DNA from: Bradyrhizobium japonicum USDA 6
GTDB lineage: Bacteria > Pseudomonadota > Alphaproteobacteria > Rhizobiales > Xanthobacteraceae
Reading direction: 5' to 3'
DNA length: 64,000 bases
Assembly (NCBI RefSeq): GCF_000284375.1
Contig: NC_017249.1
Coordinates: 8,115,001 to 8,179,000, forward strand
Of the stretch, positions 19,100 to 29,075 are shown piece by piece (the first letter of the stretch is position 1; each line of letters starts with the position of its first letter). The notes under the pieces were generated by a model. That model ran no database searches and had not been told where the DNA came from. It worked only from the letters and a program-made list of their open reading frames with translations. The translations under genes were made by a program, and so were the position numbers.

Positions 19100-19351
19100 A
19101 TGGATACGATTGCCCGCACCCCCCAGCAAATCGGCGCCGGGATCAGGCGCTACCGGCGGCAGAAGAAGCTCACCCAGGGGGACCTCGGTGAGAAGATGCA
19201 TGCGCGTCAAGCGACGGTCTCGAAGCTGGAGGCCGGTGAACCTGCAACGCAGCTGCGCATCTTGATGGATGCGCTGGCCGCGCTCGACCTCGAGCTGGTC
19301 ATCCGGCCGCGCACCAAATTGACGGCTGAAGCGATTGAGGATCTGTTCTGA
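19100..19351 (+). CDS. hipB: HipB-type antitoxin, XRE-family repressor
   Basis: The 83-residue protein is almost entirely one Cro/CI helix-turn-helix: IGAGIRRYRRQKKLTQGDLG (about 11-30) followed by the recognition helix in ARQATVSKLEAGE. HipB proteins bind operators upstream of their own gene and neutralise HipA. The TGA stop shares its A with the hipA ATG, indicating coupled translation. No ribosome binding site is seen, in line with a leaderless message. Confidence 0.85.
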   Translation: MDTIARTPQQIGAGIRRYRRQKKLTQGDLGEKMHARQATVSKLEAGEPATQLRILMDALAALDLELVIRPRTKLTAEAIEDLF

Positions 19352-20670
19352 TGGCGCGTCGCCCTGCCCGTGCGCCGCTCAACGTCTACCTCAACGCACG
19401 GCTGGTCGGGCGGCTGCGGCGCGAGAGCAGTGGCGCAATCGATTTCCAGTATGACAAGCAGTGGCTCGCGTGGGAAAATGCCATCCCCGTTTCCGTGTCG
19501 CTGCCATTGCGGGAGGATCGTTATATCGGCGATCCCGTCGTCGCTGTTTTTGACAATCTTCTGCCCGATAATGACGACATCCGCCGACGCGTCGCCGAAC
19601 GCGCGCATGCTGATGGCGCCGATGCTTACAGCCTGCTCTCCGCCATCGGCCGCGATTGCATCGGGGCGCTGCAATTCCTTCCCGACAGTGCCGCACCCGG
19701 GGGCGCCGGCGCCATTGATGGCCGCGCCGCTAGCGATCAGGAGATCGCCGCCATTCTCGGCAACCTTGCCAGCAATCCGCTCGGCATCGGCCCCGACCAG
19801 GACTTCCGCATTTCTCTCGCGGGCGCGCAGGAAAAGACAGCGCTGCTTTACTGGAAAGACAAGTGGCACGTGCCTCATGGCACGACCGCAACTACGCACA
19901 TTATCAAGCCGCAGATCGGGAAGTTGCCGAACGGAATCGACCTGACCGGCAGCGTTGAAAACGAGCATCTGTGCCTTGAGCTGGTTGCGGCACTCGGCTT
20001 GCCTGTCGCCAAATCAAGCATCATCGATTTCGCCGGGCGCCGCGTGCTCGCAGTTGAGCGGTTCGATCGCATCTGGACGCGCGACGGCCGCCTGTTGCGG
20101 CTGCCGCAGGAAGACTGCTGCCAGGCGCTGTCCGTTCCACCCGCGCGAAAGTATGAATCCGATGGCGGACCCGGCATCCGCAAAATCTCGGATTTCCTCA
20201 AGGGCAGCGATACGCCTGAGGACGACCAGGCCATTTTCTTCAAGGCGCAGATCGTGTTCTGGCTGCTTGCCGCCACCGATGGCCACGCGAAGAATTTTAG
20301 CATTCATTTGGCGCCGGGCGGTCGTTTTCATCTTGCACCGCTTTACGACATCATTTCGACCCAACCGAGCTTGGACGCTGGACAGATCAGCCAAAACCAA
20401 ATGAAGCTGGCCATGGCGATCGGCAGCAACCGGCATTACATCGTCCACACGGTTCTCGGCCGACATTTCGTGCAGACTGCGAAAAGCTGCGGTCTACCCG
20501 ACAAAACAGTCAAGGTTGTCATCCAGCAGCTCGGCGATACAGCCGCAAAGGCCATAGATCAGGTGCTGAATGCGCTTCCAAAAGGATTTCCGGAGAAGAT
20601 GGCCATATCGATTGCTGATGGCGCAAAGCGCCGTGTGAATTCGCTGGCTGTGCTCAAGAGTAGTGAATGA
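19351..20670 (+). CDS. hipA: HipA-type Ser/Thr kinase toxin
   Basis: The 439-residue protein has an N-terminal HipA_N region with VFDNLLPDN and the P-loop-like SLAGAQEKTAL at about residue 152. The kinase core has LAATDGHAKNFS (catalytic Asp and Asn, about 305) and LAPLYDIIS (metal-binding Asp). HipA of E. coli phosphorylates glutamyl-tRNA synthetase and causes persistence; the target here is unknown. All catalytic residues are present and the gene looks intact. The 250 bp downstream, up to the IS481 relic, show no gene. Confidence 0.88.
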   Translation: MARRPARAPLNVYLNARLVGRLRRESSGAIDFQYDKQWLAWENAIPVSVSLPLREDRYIGDPVVAVFDNLLPDNDDIRRRVAERAHADGADAYSLLSAIGRDCIGALQFLPDSAAPGGAGAIDGRAASDQEIAAILGNLASNPLGIGPDQDFRISLAGAQEKTALLYWKDKWHVPHGTTATTHIIKPQIGKLPNGIDLTGSVENEHLCLELVAALGLPVAKSSIIDFAGRRVLAVERFDRIWTRDGRLLRLPQEDCCQALSVPPARKYESDGGPGIRKISDFLKGSDTPEDDQAIFFKAQIVFWLLAATDGHAKNFSIHLAPGGRFHLAPLYDIISTQPSLDAGQISQNQMKLAMAIGSNRHYIVHTVLGRHFVQTAKSCGLPDKTVKVVIQQLGDTAAKAIDQVLNALPKGFPEKMAISIADGAKRRVNSLAVLKSSE

Positions 20671-20924
20671 TCGCCGGTTTGCGCAAGCGTACGATGACCT
20701 CCGTGAACGGTGGCAGGAAGACCGGATCTACCAAACCAAACCTGGAAGCTGCCTACCAGAGGAGCAGCAGCGCGATCAGCAACAGGGAGCGTTGCCCGAA
20801 AGCAGCCAACCAGCGGCTCAAGAAACGGGCCCGGTTCAAGAACGGCGATTGCCGCTCTCCTTCGACGGCGAGCGGCCCGCGCCGTCCGTATGCAAGCTCC
20901 AACAGCGACTGCGTTTCCAAACTA

Positions 20925-21910
20925 GGTGTTTAGTCCCGGCATTTGCTGGAGCGGATTAAGTTTGAATCGTTCTGGCTGGGAAGTCCAGCATTTGCAGATG
21001 TATTCGTAGGGCGTGAGGCCCTTCAGGGTCTTCAGCCGGCGAGCGAAGTTGTAGGCGCGGACGAAGTCGGCGAGGTGGCTGCGCAACTCGTCATGCGTGT
21101 CGTAGTGGAAGCGCTTGACTGTGGCCTCCTTGATGGTGCGGTTCATCCGCTCGACCTGGCCGTTGGTCCAGGGATGCTTAGGCTTGGTCAGGCAACGATC
21201 GATATCATTGCGGGCGCAGGCCACCTCGAAGGCATGAGCCCAAAATGGTTGCTTTCGTTCGATCATGGCTTTGATATCGGCCACAGTCCAACTCCCACCG
21301 CTTGGGTCGGTGAGTGGGTGCCGTTGTCCGTCAGAACGGTGTGGATCTTGTAAGGGACTGCCTTGATCAAGTTCCGCAAGAAGTCGGCTGTGACACTCGT
21401 GGCTTTTCGTGCAACTCGGTGAAGGCGCACTTCGAGGTTCGATCGATTGCGACGAAGAGATAAAGCCCTCCCATCGCGGTGCGAACCTCGGCGATGTCGA
21501 TGTGGAAGTATCCGAGATAGCTTTTGAACTTGCGCCTTACGCCCTTGCCATCCTCCACGTCGGAAGCCGTGAGATGCCATGGCGCTGAAGACAGCGATAA
21601 AGCGATGAGCGTGTCAGATGCGGGATTGTCGCCTGGAGAGCATAAAGGCAGTCATAGTCATCCAGCGGCAGCAGCGCATGCTTGCAAAAGGCGACGATGA
21701 TGGCCTCCTTCTCAAGCGACAAACTGGTGGATTTTGGCTCTCTCGGGCCGGTCGGAAGATCGGCCACCGAACCGCGCTTCTTCCATTTTGCGACGGTCTT
21801 CGGATTGATCCATAACGCTTGGACAGCGCCCCCAGGCTCTCTTGACTATTTTGTATTGTTCGACGGATTGCCTCCGTCGTTGTGGCGCAGCCGTGAAGAA
21901 CCTGCTCCGT
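20925..21910 (-). pseudogene. IS481-family transposase, frameshifted
   Basis: Successive minus-strand frames give GPREPKSTSLSLEKEAIIVA, LTRSSLYRCLQRHGISRLP, FHIDIAEVRTAMGGLYLFVA (DDE first Asp region), KIHTVLTDNGTHS (second Asp), and TKPKHPWTNGQVERMNRTIK (Glu), ending in YNFARRLKTLKGLTPYEYI. These are the IS481 signatures in order. At least three frame changes make the gene inactive. It forms the left border of the RiPP locus. Confidence 0.85.
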
Positions 21911-22129
21911 TTGGATACTGTCAACGAAAACCTCGTCCCGCGTAGCGGGCCGATTGTCAGTTCGGCAACAAAGTGTCACCAAGTGGACGATACGCAGGGT
22001 CAGAAAAACGAAAAATCAGCAATCTTCAATTCGGCACGCCTCTTGCCCTGTTAACGGCGTCGGCACCAATCGCTTGTGAGCCCGAGATGGATGATTTGGC
22101 GACTTTGAGCAAAGGCACGGAGACTGGCT

Positions 22130-22495
22130 GTGTCGCGAACTGACGTAGAGCGATTCGTCAACGATCTGGGGAACGACGGTGGTCTGCTTGAACGCGTAAA
22201 ACCAATTGCTACCGGCCTTGCATCGATTGTCGCGATCGGAAAGAGCCTCGGCTACAGCTTCACACCTGATGAAGCTAAAAGTTGCATTCGAGCTCGACAG
22301 AAGTTGACGACTAAACCGCTCGCCGGTGGCACTTTTAATTCGAGTGATACGATCTCGACCGGCGCTGTTCAGGCCCTTGCAGAGGTGGCCACGAGCGGCG
22401 CGCAAGCCGCGGAAGCGGCCTCTGACCACGCCACAGCAGTTGAGCCCGTTGCAGTTGTTGTGGTTGTTATTGTAGCGGTCGTGGCCGAGGTCTGA
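22130..22495 (+). CDS. Nif11-type leader peptide RiPP precursor
   Basis: The 121-residue product starts at GTG (22130) behind GGAG. Residues 1-58 match the Nif11-like leader: [18 protein letters not shown], then [20 protein letters not shown] Gly-Gly at about 67-68 (KPLAGG) may mark the end of the leader. The rest is Ala/Ser/Thr-rich and ends in an extremely Val-rich tail ([17 protein letters not shown]) that would be the modified core. Downstream are a PoyD-like epimerase and a radical SAM C-methyltransferase, as in polytheonamide-type proteusins, where D-residues alternate and Val/Ile are C-methylated. The precursor call is firm on the leader and context; the core boundary and product are inference. 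The V-rich tail could otherwise be a membrane segment. Confidence 0.75.
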   Translation: MSRTDVERFVNDLGNDGGLLERVKPIATGLASIVAIGKSLGYSFTPDEAKSCIRARQKLTTKPLAGGTFNSSDTISTGAVQALAEVATSGAQAAEAASDHATAVEPVAVVVVVIVAVVAEV

Positions 22496-22585
22496 CATGC
22501 CTTCGCTCTGACCGCATCGGGTGGTTGCTCGAGGAGGCGATGAAGTGCGATGAAGTGCGATGAAAACATGAAGTAAGCTTCGTCA

Positions 22586-24118
22586 ATGACACACGCTGCC
22601 GCCGAGCACTACCGACAGATTTTTGACCGGCGTACCCCGGAGCAACTGCGCACGCTATCGCATCTCAAACGCTTCATGGAGCGGTTAGTCGGTGACGAGG
22701 AGTTCCGCAGGGCGCTTGCGGAGGCAATCGCCACCCCTCGAGCGGTAACAGAGCGGTACGGCATCAATGTGGATCCAATGGAGGTGCTGCCGCTCTGGCG
22801 CGGTGGCTACCAACAATACCGCTTCAAGCCGGAGTCTGCGCCGTGGCCGCTGGCTGTGATGTGGGATGAGTATCTCCGCGAGATGATGCGTCATCGCGAC
22901 CTCTTGCGCGACGAAGGCGAGATGTCGACGATCAATCCTCGCTTTCATGCTTGGCGCGAGCGGCAAATCCGGCGCTGCAATGACCAATTGGGCGTGTCGG
23001 CGGCGTCGCTCACGCACCCCATAATCGCTTTCGAGCTAAGCGAAGGCTGCAGCGTCGGTTGTTGGTTCTGTGGCCTCTCGGCCGATCGCTTTACAGGCTA
23101 TTACGACATAGCAAAGAGCATGCAGCGCTTTGGCGGGGCGTGGTTGGTGTCGCGAGCGAAATGTTTGGTTCTGCAGTCCGCACGGGCTTCTGCTACTGGG
23201 CCACAGATCCTATGGACAACCCACACTACGATCGCTTTCTGTTCGACTACTATCAGATTACGGGCGCGTTACCGCAAACAACAACCGCAGCCCCACTCAA
23301 GGATCCGGCACTCACCAGGCACGTGCTCGGGCTCTTCAATCTATATCGCACGACGACGAATCGTTTCTCCGTGCTGAGCAGGGCCCATCTTAATCAGATT
23401 CACACGGCCTTTTCGCCTGAGGAGTTGCTAGGAGTCGAACTCATCCTGCAGGGCAAGGAGGCGCAGACAGCAAAGGCCATGGTCGGGCGCGCGCGCGAGC
23501 GGAAGGAGAAGCGCAGGGGCGCTAACAAGGACGGTGCAATCGCCTTTCTGGAACGCAATCACACGACGATCGCCTGCGTTTCCGGCTTCCTCGTAAATAT
23601 GCGGCAGGGGCGTTTACGACTGGTGACGCCGGTGCCGGGTAGCGATCGCTGGCCTCTCGGGTACCCGCATTCTGGGTGAACGCTTCTTCAGCACGCCTGA
23701 CGGTTTCCGGGGCGGGCTGCAGAGCATGATCGAACAGTATATGCTCGAGAGCCCAGCCCATGACCTGCCGATCCGCTTCCGCAGGGACCTGCAATATAAG
23801 GCAGGGAACCGGTGCTTTCATCTTCGCTCACGCAACATGGAACACCGCGTGCTCGACGACATCGCCCCGATTTCCGTTGGCCCTTTGATCGCGGACGGCA
23901 ACTGCACAATGTCGGAGCTGGTTATTCGGGTCGCAGCTGACGGAACAACCCTCCTTGGGGTCGCCGACTTGCTCGATCAGTTGTACATGACCGGGCTGAT
24001 CGAAGAAGACCTCGACGACTGCTTCATCTGGCAGACCGGTGACTGGACGACGAGGCGCATCGAAGGAGTCAAACACGCGTCCTCCCATACGGGTGCAGAT
24101 TGTGCCGATTCGCATTGA
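22586..24118 (+). pseudogene. PoyD-like radical SAM RiPP epimerase, two compensating frameshifts
   Basis: The start is ATG at 22586 (FDRRTPEQLRTLSHLKRFME). The radical SAM cluster motif CSVGCWFC lies at about residues 155-162. A one-base loss near 23110 moves the frame to EHAALWRGVV, GFCYWATDPMDNPHYDRF, QTTTAAPLKD and ACVSGFLVNMRQG. An extra base in a CCC run near 23663 returns it to the first frame for the last 150 residues, ending at 24118. The blocks match the RiPP amino-acid epimerase family that turns L- into D-residues in the core peptide. If both indels are real the protein is lost; if they are sequence errors it is a normal gene of about 510 residues. It follows the precursor by 90 bp. 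Confidence 0.75.
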
Positions 24119-24818
24119 GGCACTACTTAGCCTCAAGCGACAGCAGCATCCCACCATCCAGCAGTGCTGAGCGCGATGACATGCCGCTCCGCATCCACGG
24201 TCCCTGGCTTCGTGGCGTGCACAACCGGCGTGACAAAAGAAGACCAGCGGGGTTCCGCGCTTGCGGCTTCGAGCCAAGCCCTCATTTCGGGCATCAGCGG
24301 TGCACGACTGGGACGCACGCGGTTAAGTCGAGAATGGCTTGCCCCGCCCAGTGGTCAATCAAATGGTTCTGCCAGACGACGGTGCCGCTGGTTCCGGAGA
24401 GGTCGTGGCTTTTCGTGGCGCGCCACTGCAACTTGCACTGGCGGTGATCCCTGCTAGCGGACGACGACGCGCCTGAAACTTTGATAGGTCCATGTGAATG
24501 ACGACGTCAGTCCGTTCATCAATGATGAAAAACAGCGAGTCTCACTCGAGGGTGGCGCCGCTAAATACCAGAGCGGAGCCGCGTGCAGGCAATTATTCCC
24601 CGTTCGGCTCCAGCACTCTCTGCTTGCTCATGCCGTCCAGTCGCCGGGCAACGAACGTGACGCGGAAATCGTGGCTCGAAGCGGGCTGCCCACTAGCCGA
24701 ATTAGCGACTTCATGTTCACGGCTCCGGTCAGGAGTCGCGCAGAATTCACTTTGCCGTCCGGCGCATGAGACTATGGCATGGCGAACGCACCTGTGCGCA
24801 CATCATGAATAACGTGGA
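24119..24818. other. 700-bp gap inside the RiPP locus
   Basis: Several short frames on both strands (for example plus 24494-24769, minus 24133-24318) have no recognisable motif or ribosome binding site. No terminator hairpin was noticed. The gap may hold the remains of another cluster gene, and it leaves the methyltransferase with possibly its own promoter. Confidence 0.4.
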
Positions 24819-26798
24819 ATGATTATGAGTATCGCTGTGCCAATCGTCCTAGTCAACATGCCTGTGTCGGCAGTCGAAAGGCCGTCACTGGCGCTTGGTC
24901 TGCTGAAATCAGCGCTGACCCAGGCTGGACTGCAATCCACCATAGCATATGCCAACATCTGGTTTCTAGAATACATAGGCATCGCCGACTATGGACCTCT
25001 TGAGAATTGCCCGCCAGAGGAGGCACTGGTTGATTGGCTGTTCGCGGGCATTGCTTTTCCCGGCTTCGAACCCGAACAAAACGCCTTCCTCGACCTCTAT
25101 TTCGAGCGCAACCCGATACACGCAGGCAAAGGTATGGCCGAGCGTCGCGCGAATTTCCTTAGGCTGCGCTCGCTCATCGGCGGGTTTATCGACTGGACGG
25201 CTGACAAGATATTGGCGAAGCGGCCGGCTATGGTCGGGTGCAGCTCGACCTTCACCCAGCATGTCCCCTCGCTCGCGTTGCTGCGCCGGCTGAGCGAGCG
25301 CTCACTTGATCTTGTCACCCTCATGGGTGGAGCGAACTGCGAGTCGGTAATGGGGCGCAGCACTCACGCGCGTTTCCCATGGGTCGACTATGTCGTGTCG
25401 GGCGAGGCCGACGCACTGATCGGCCCGCTGTGTTGGGACATCCTAAATCGCGGCAGAGACATCCCGCCTGCTGACCTGCCATTTGGCGTTTTCGGCCCGA
25501 CGCATCGCGAGGCCGGCTATCCCGCGGCGTCGACGCGCGACTTAGTGCCCCGCGCCGTGATCGAGAACATGCGTGACCTGCCGCTGCCGGATTTCTCGGA
25601 CTATTTTGCGGAGGTTGAGGCGTCGCTCTACGCCGACCGCATCCATGCTGGGCTGCCGATGGAGTTCTCTCGCGGCTGCTGGTGGGGCGAGCGCAGTCAT
25701 TGCCTGTTTTGCGGGCTGAACGGCGGATCGATGACCTACCGCCAGAAGCCCGCGGGGCAGGCCGCAGCGGAGATGATTGAGATGTCGGCGCGCTACGGCT
25801 CGTCGCGCATCGAAGCTGTAGACAATATTATGGCCATTGACTACCTTGAAAAGGCGCTCCCTCACCTCACCGCGCTACCCGAGAAGCTCGCGATCTTCTT
25901 TGAGGTCAAAGCCAACCTGAAGCGCCACGAAGTGGAAAAGCTGGCTGCCGCCGGCGTCCGCTGGATTCAACCGGGTATTGAGAGCCTGGATACTCGTGTT
26001 TTGAAGCTGATGCGCAAAGGAACGACCTCAGCGCACAATGTTCAGCTGTTGAAGTGGTGCCGTCAGTACGGCGTGCGGGTCAGTTGGAGTTTATTGTGGG
26101 GCTTTCCCGGCGAGTGTGATGCATGGTATGCGGAAATGGCCTCTTGTTTGCCGTTGCTGCATCATCTGCAGCCGGGACCTGCGGTACGCTTGCGATACCA
26201 GCGCTACAGCCCCTATCATTACACAGCTGAGAAACATGGACTGAAGCTGCTCCCGGCCGCCCCCTATCGCTACGTGTATCCGCTGTCGGAGCGCGATCTC
26301 TCGGAACAGGTATACTACTTCGAAGACAGCGAAGACCACGATGTCGGCGGCCATTTCACACCGCGCGACGAAAACCGCCCGGGGCTAAATGCCGTCGCCA
26401 AGGGCATCGATGCCTGGCTGAAAGCCTGGAGGGGGCCGACTTTCTCTATGCTGTCGATGCAGGACAACGGCGACGAAATCATAGTCGAGGACACGCGAGC
26501 CATAGCAATCGAGCGCGAACACCGCGTCAGAGGCCTCGAGCGAGAAATTCTTCTGGCCGCGGACGAAGGCTCGCCTGAAACTCGCCTGTGCGATCGGCCG
26601 GGCGCGGCGAATGTAATGCAGGGCGAGATTGATGAGGCGATAGCTAACATGATCGCCCGCAAACTGATCGTACGGCTTGACGCGCGGCTGGTTGGGCTCG
26701 CGTTATGGCATCCATATACGCCAATCCTTCCCCTGACTGCGTTCCCTGGTGGCTATCTCGACCGACGCTCCACGCCAGTGGCCCTCCCGCGCGAATAA
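24819..26798 (+). CDS. B12-binding radical SAM RiPP C-methyltransferase
   Basis: The 659-residue protein has an N-terminal cobalamin-binding-like domain (VLVNMPVSAVERPSLALGLL; MGGANCE; VDYVVSGEAD, residues 1-210). The radical SAM domain carries C287, C295 and C298 in RGCWWGERSHCLFCGLNGG. The CX7CX2C spacing is that of the RiPP maturation radical SAM C-methyltransferase family (TIGR03975). The SAM barrel continues with SRIEAVDNIM and IQPGIESLDTRVLKLMRKG, and a 200-residue C-terminal domain follows. It should methylate unactivated carbons of the precursor core. The gene is intact. It shares strand with the precursor and epimerase but sits 700 bp downstream. ATG codons at 24819 and 24825 are both possible starts. 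Confidence 0.85.
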   Translation: MIMSIAVPIVLVNMPVSAVERPSLALGLLKSALTQAGLQSTIAYANIWFLEYIGIADYGPLENCPPEEALVDWLFAGIAFPGFEPEQNAFLDLYFERNPIHAGKGMAERRANFLRLRSLIGGFIDWTADKILAKRPAMVGCSSTFTQHVPSLALLRRLSERSLDLVTLMGGANCESVMGRSTHARFPWVDYVVSGEADALIGPLCWDILNRGRDIPPADLPFGVFGPTHREAGYPAASTRDLVPRAVIENMRDLPLPDFSDYFAEVEASLYADRIHAGLPMEFSRGCWWGERSHCLFCGLNGGSMTYRQKPAGQAAAEMIEMSARYGSSRIEAVDNIMAIDYLEKALPHLTALPEKLAIFFEVKANLKRHEVEKLAAAGVRWIQPGIESLDTRVLKLMRKGTTSAHNVQLLKWCRQYGVRVSWSLLWGFPGECDAWYAEMASCLPLLHHLQPGPAVRLRYQRYSPYHYTAEKHGLKLLPAAPYRYVYPLSERDLSEQVYYFEDSEDHDVGGHFTPRDENRPGLNAVAKGIDAWLKAWRGPTFSMLSMQDNGDEIIVEDTRAIAIEREHRVRGLEREILLAADEGSPETRLCDRPGAANVMQGEIDEAIANMIARKLIVRLDARLVGLALWHPYTPILPLTAFPGGYLDRRSTPVALPRE

Positions 26799-27590
26799 GG
26801 AAAACTGCGGTGTGCACTTCGCAGGGCCACACCCCTCGCCTGTCTCCTTTGCTTGGCGCTCGCGCCAGCCTTGTCATTTTTTTCGCCCGCGTCGTTGAGC
26901 ACAATCAACGGCGTCGAGCCCAAAGCTCCAACATATATGGTTTGAGATATTTGGCCGAAGCGGCGGCGATAATCGCGCCAACCCTAGTGGAGCCGATGAA
27001 GTTTATGCGGCGTTCGTTCCGCATTAGATAGCTTAAATATGCGCTACGAACTGCATCGCTCGATTTTCGTAGACTACTTCATCGGGCGAAAAGGAGAAAC
27101 CGCATCGAACTTCAACTGTTTGACACAGGTTGCAGCTGCCAAAGCGTCGTGTAGTTTATCGGTTCGATCATCGGCTGTAATCGATCCAACTGCTTCGCCG
27201 CGTCCAGATCGACACATAGACTTACATTCGTGAGCGACGATGTCGTCACGACTGCACCATCATAAAATGCAGGCAACCCGCGCATCGTTTCGATGCCGGG
27301 GCGAATCCCCTTATCGTCCTCGATCATCATTTGCCGCATTTCCAAATTTATCCGGCGGACATCGAAGAATAGAGCCCCTCACGATTCACTGCATCTCCCT
27401 TAAGCTGTAAAACGATATGATGAACCGGTCCACGATTGCTATGCCGACGCGTAGGGTCAGGGCCTCGCTCGGCCGCGAAGCTTCTCGTCGGGCTGGTCAA
27501 CGCTGGATTTGGAGTGCCTGTCAGGTTCCATGGCTCGATTGTTCTGATCCTCACCAGTTGTCCGTGAACAAGCCTCCAAGCACTTGATTG
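26799..27590. other. Stretch with short unassigned frames
   Basis: A 77-residue minus-strand frame at 27112-27345 (MIEDDKGIRPGIETMRGLPA, then a mixed tail) has protein-like composition but no family I know. A second minus-strand frame ends at 27348 (SMSAG stop) and runs back into the IS element, so it may be the tail of a gene the IS interrupted. No promoter or RNA gene is evident. Confidence 0.4.
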
Positions 27591-29075
27591 AGAGTCTGTT
27601 TTCCGGTTGCGGCGGCATTTGAGATTGCAGGGGATTGGGGCTTCACAGCAAAAACCTGCAATTTCGATTTTGGATTTCCCTGCCGCTGCGAACCGTGATT
27701 CTGTGCTGCATCGGAGGGACCGATGCGACCAAAGAAGCACAGGACGACAGGCTCGAACGATCTGTTCCGGTCCCGGCTGGACCAGATCATCAACATGCGA
27801 CACGAGCTGGTTCTGCTCGCCGGCAGGGTCGATTGGGACTGGATCGACGGCGAGATCGCGCCGCTCTACAGCGACAACGGCAGGCCGGGTATCGCGACCC
27901 GCTTCATGATCGGATTGCTGCTGCTCAAGCACATCTACGGCCTGTCCGATGAGGGGGTGTGCGAGCGCTGGGTCCACGATCCGTACTTCCAGTTCTTCAC
28001 CGGCGAAGAGTTTTTCCAGCACGTTTTCCCGCATGAGCGCTCAGACCTGAGCCACTGGCGCAAGCGGCTCGGCGACAAGCTGGAGCGGTTGTTGGCCGAG
28101 AGCCTTCGCGTGGCGCACGCGAGCGGTGCGTTGCGCAGCCAGGACCTCAAGCGGGTCACGGTCGACACGACCGTCCAACCGAAGGCCATCAGCTTCCCGA
28201 CCGACGCCAAGCTGCTGCATGCAGCGATCCGCGGGTTGAACCGCCTGGCGAGGAAGCACGGGGTCAGGCTCCGGCAATCCTATGTTCGCGTGGCCAAAAG
28301 CGCGGCGATGATGGCGGGCCGCTACGCTCATGCCAAACAATTCAACCGGCATCAGCGACAGCTGCGCACCCTGCGCAGCCGGCTGGGCCGGATCATCCGC
28401 GACATTCGCCACAAGACCGAGGGCCAGGCCGCACTGGAGGAGGCATTCGCCCTGCCGCTGAGCCGAGCCACCCAGATCGGCTCGCAGCAGCAGCGCCAGC
28501 GCGGCTGGAAGTTGTATTCCTTCCATGCTCCGGAGGTCGAGTGCATCGGCAAGGGCAAGGCCGCCGCGCCCTATGAGTTCGGCGTGAAGGCCTCCATCGT
28601 CACCAACAACCAAAGAGCTCCGGGCGGCTTGTTCGTGCTCCACGCCTGCTCGCTGCCGGACAACCCCTACGACGGTCACACCCTTCGCAACGTCATCGAG
28701 CGCACCGAGAGCCTCACCGGCTGCCCGATCGAACGGGCCTATGTCGACAAGGGATATCGCGGCCACGACACACAAAATCCCCGCCGCGTCTTCATCTCGG
28801 GCCAGAAGCGCGGCGTCTTCGGCGTCATCAAGCGCGAGCTACGCCGCCGTTCCGCCATCGGGCCCATCATCGGACACATGAAGAACGAAGGTCACCTTGG
28901 CCGCTGCTATCTCAAAGGCCGCGCCGGAGATGCCGCTAACGTTCTCCTCTCGGCCGTTGGCCACAACCTCCGCCGTGTCCTGGCTTGGCTCAGAGACCTT
29001 TTGTCCCTCTTCCTGCTCTCACTCTGGCCAACGCTCAACTGTCCAGTTCAGCCCAATTCGGCTTATTAACGATCG
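27590..29075 (+). mobile_element. IS5-family insertion sequence (approximate ends)
   Basis: One long transposase gene (27723-29069) is preceded by about 130 bp of non-coding sequence and followed almost at once by the probable right end. I could not find clear terminal inverted repeats or a target duplication by eye, so the limits are estimates. The element separates an orphan tts box (29297) from a minus-strand frame that ends at 27348. Confidence 0.65.
27723..29069 (+). CDS. IS5-family transposase
   Basis: The 448-residue protein begins with the IS5-type N-terminus: LVLLAGRVDWDWIDGEIAPL, IATRFMIGLLLLKHIYGLSD and WVHDPYFQFFTGE. The DDE residues lie in KRVTVDTTVQPK (first Asp), ERAYVDKGYRGHD (second Asp) and IGHMKNEGHLGR (Glu). 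It is full length and uninterrupted, so it may be active. Confidence 0.88.
   Translation: MRPKKHRTTGSNDLFRSRLDQIINMRHELVLLAGRVDWDWIDGEIAPLYSDNGRPGIATRFMIGLLLLKHIYGLSDEGVCERWVHDPYFQFFTGEEFFQHVFPHERSDLSHWRKRLGDKLERLLAESLRVAHASGALRSQDLKRVTVDTTVQPKAISFPTDAKLLHAAIRGLNRLARKHGVRLRQSYVRVAKSAAMMAGRYAHAKQFNRHQRQLRTLRSRLGRIIRDIRHKTEGQAALEEAFALPLSRATQIGSQQQRQRGWKLYSFHAPEVECIGKGKAAAPYEFGVKASIVTNNQRAPGGLFVLHACSLPDNPYDGHTLRNVIERTESLTGCPIERAYVDKGYRGHDTQNPRRVFISGQKRGVFGVIKRELRRRSAIGPIIGHMKNEGHLGRCYLKGRAGDAANVLLSAVGHNLRRVLAWLRDLLSLFLLSLWPTLNCPVQPNSAY

Noticed and set aside
22087..22143. Tiny ORF of 18 codons overlapping the start of the Nif11 precursor
   Set aside because: Too short, with no ribosome binding site, and it overlaps the precursor start; most likely chance.
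22538..22575. Short direct repeat (GATGAAGTGC, two and a half copies) before the epimerase gene
   Set aside because: Two short copies only; no sign of a CRISPR array, iteron or riboswitch.
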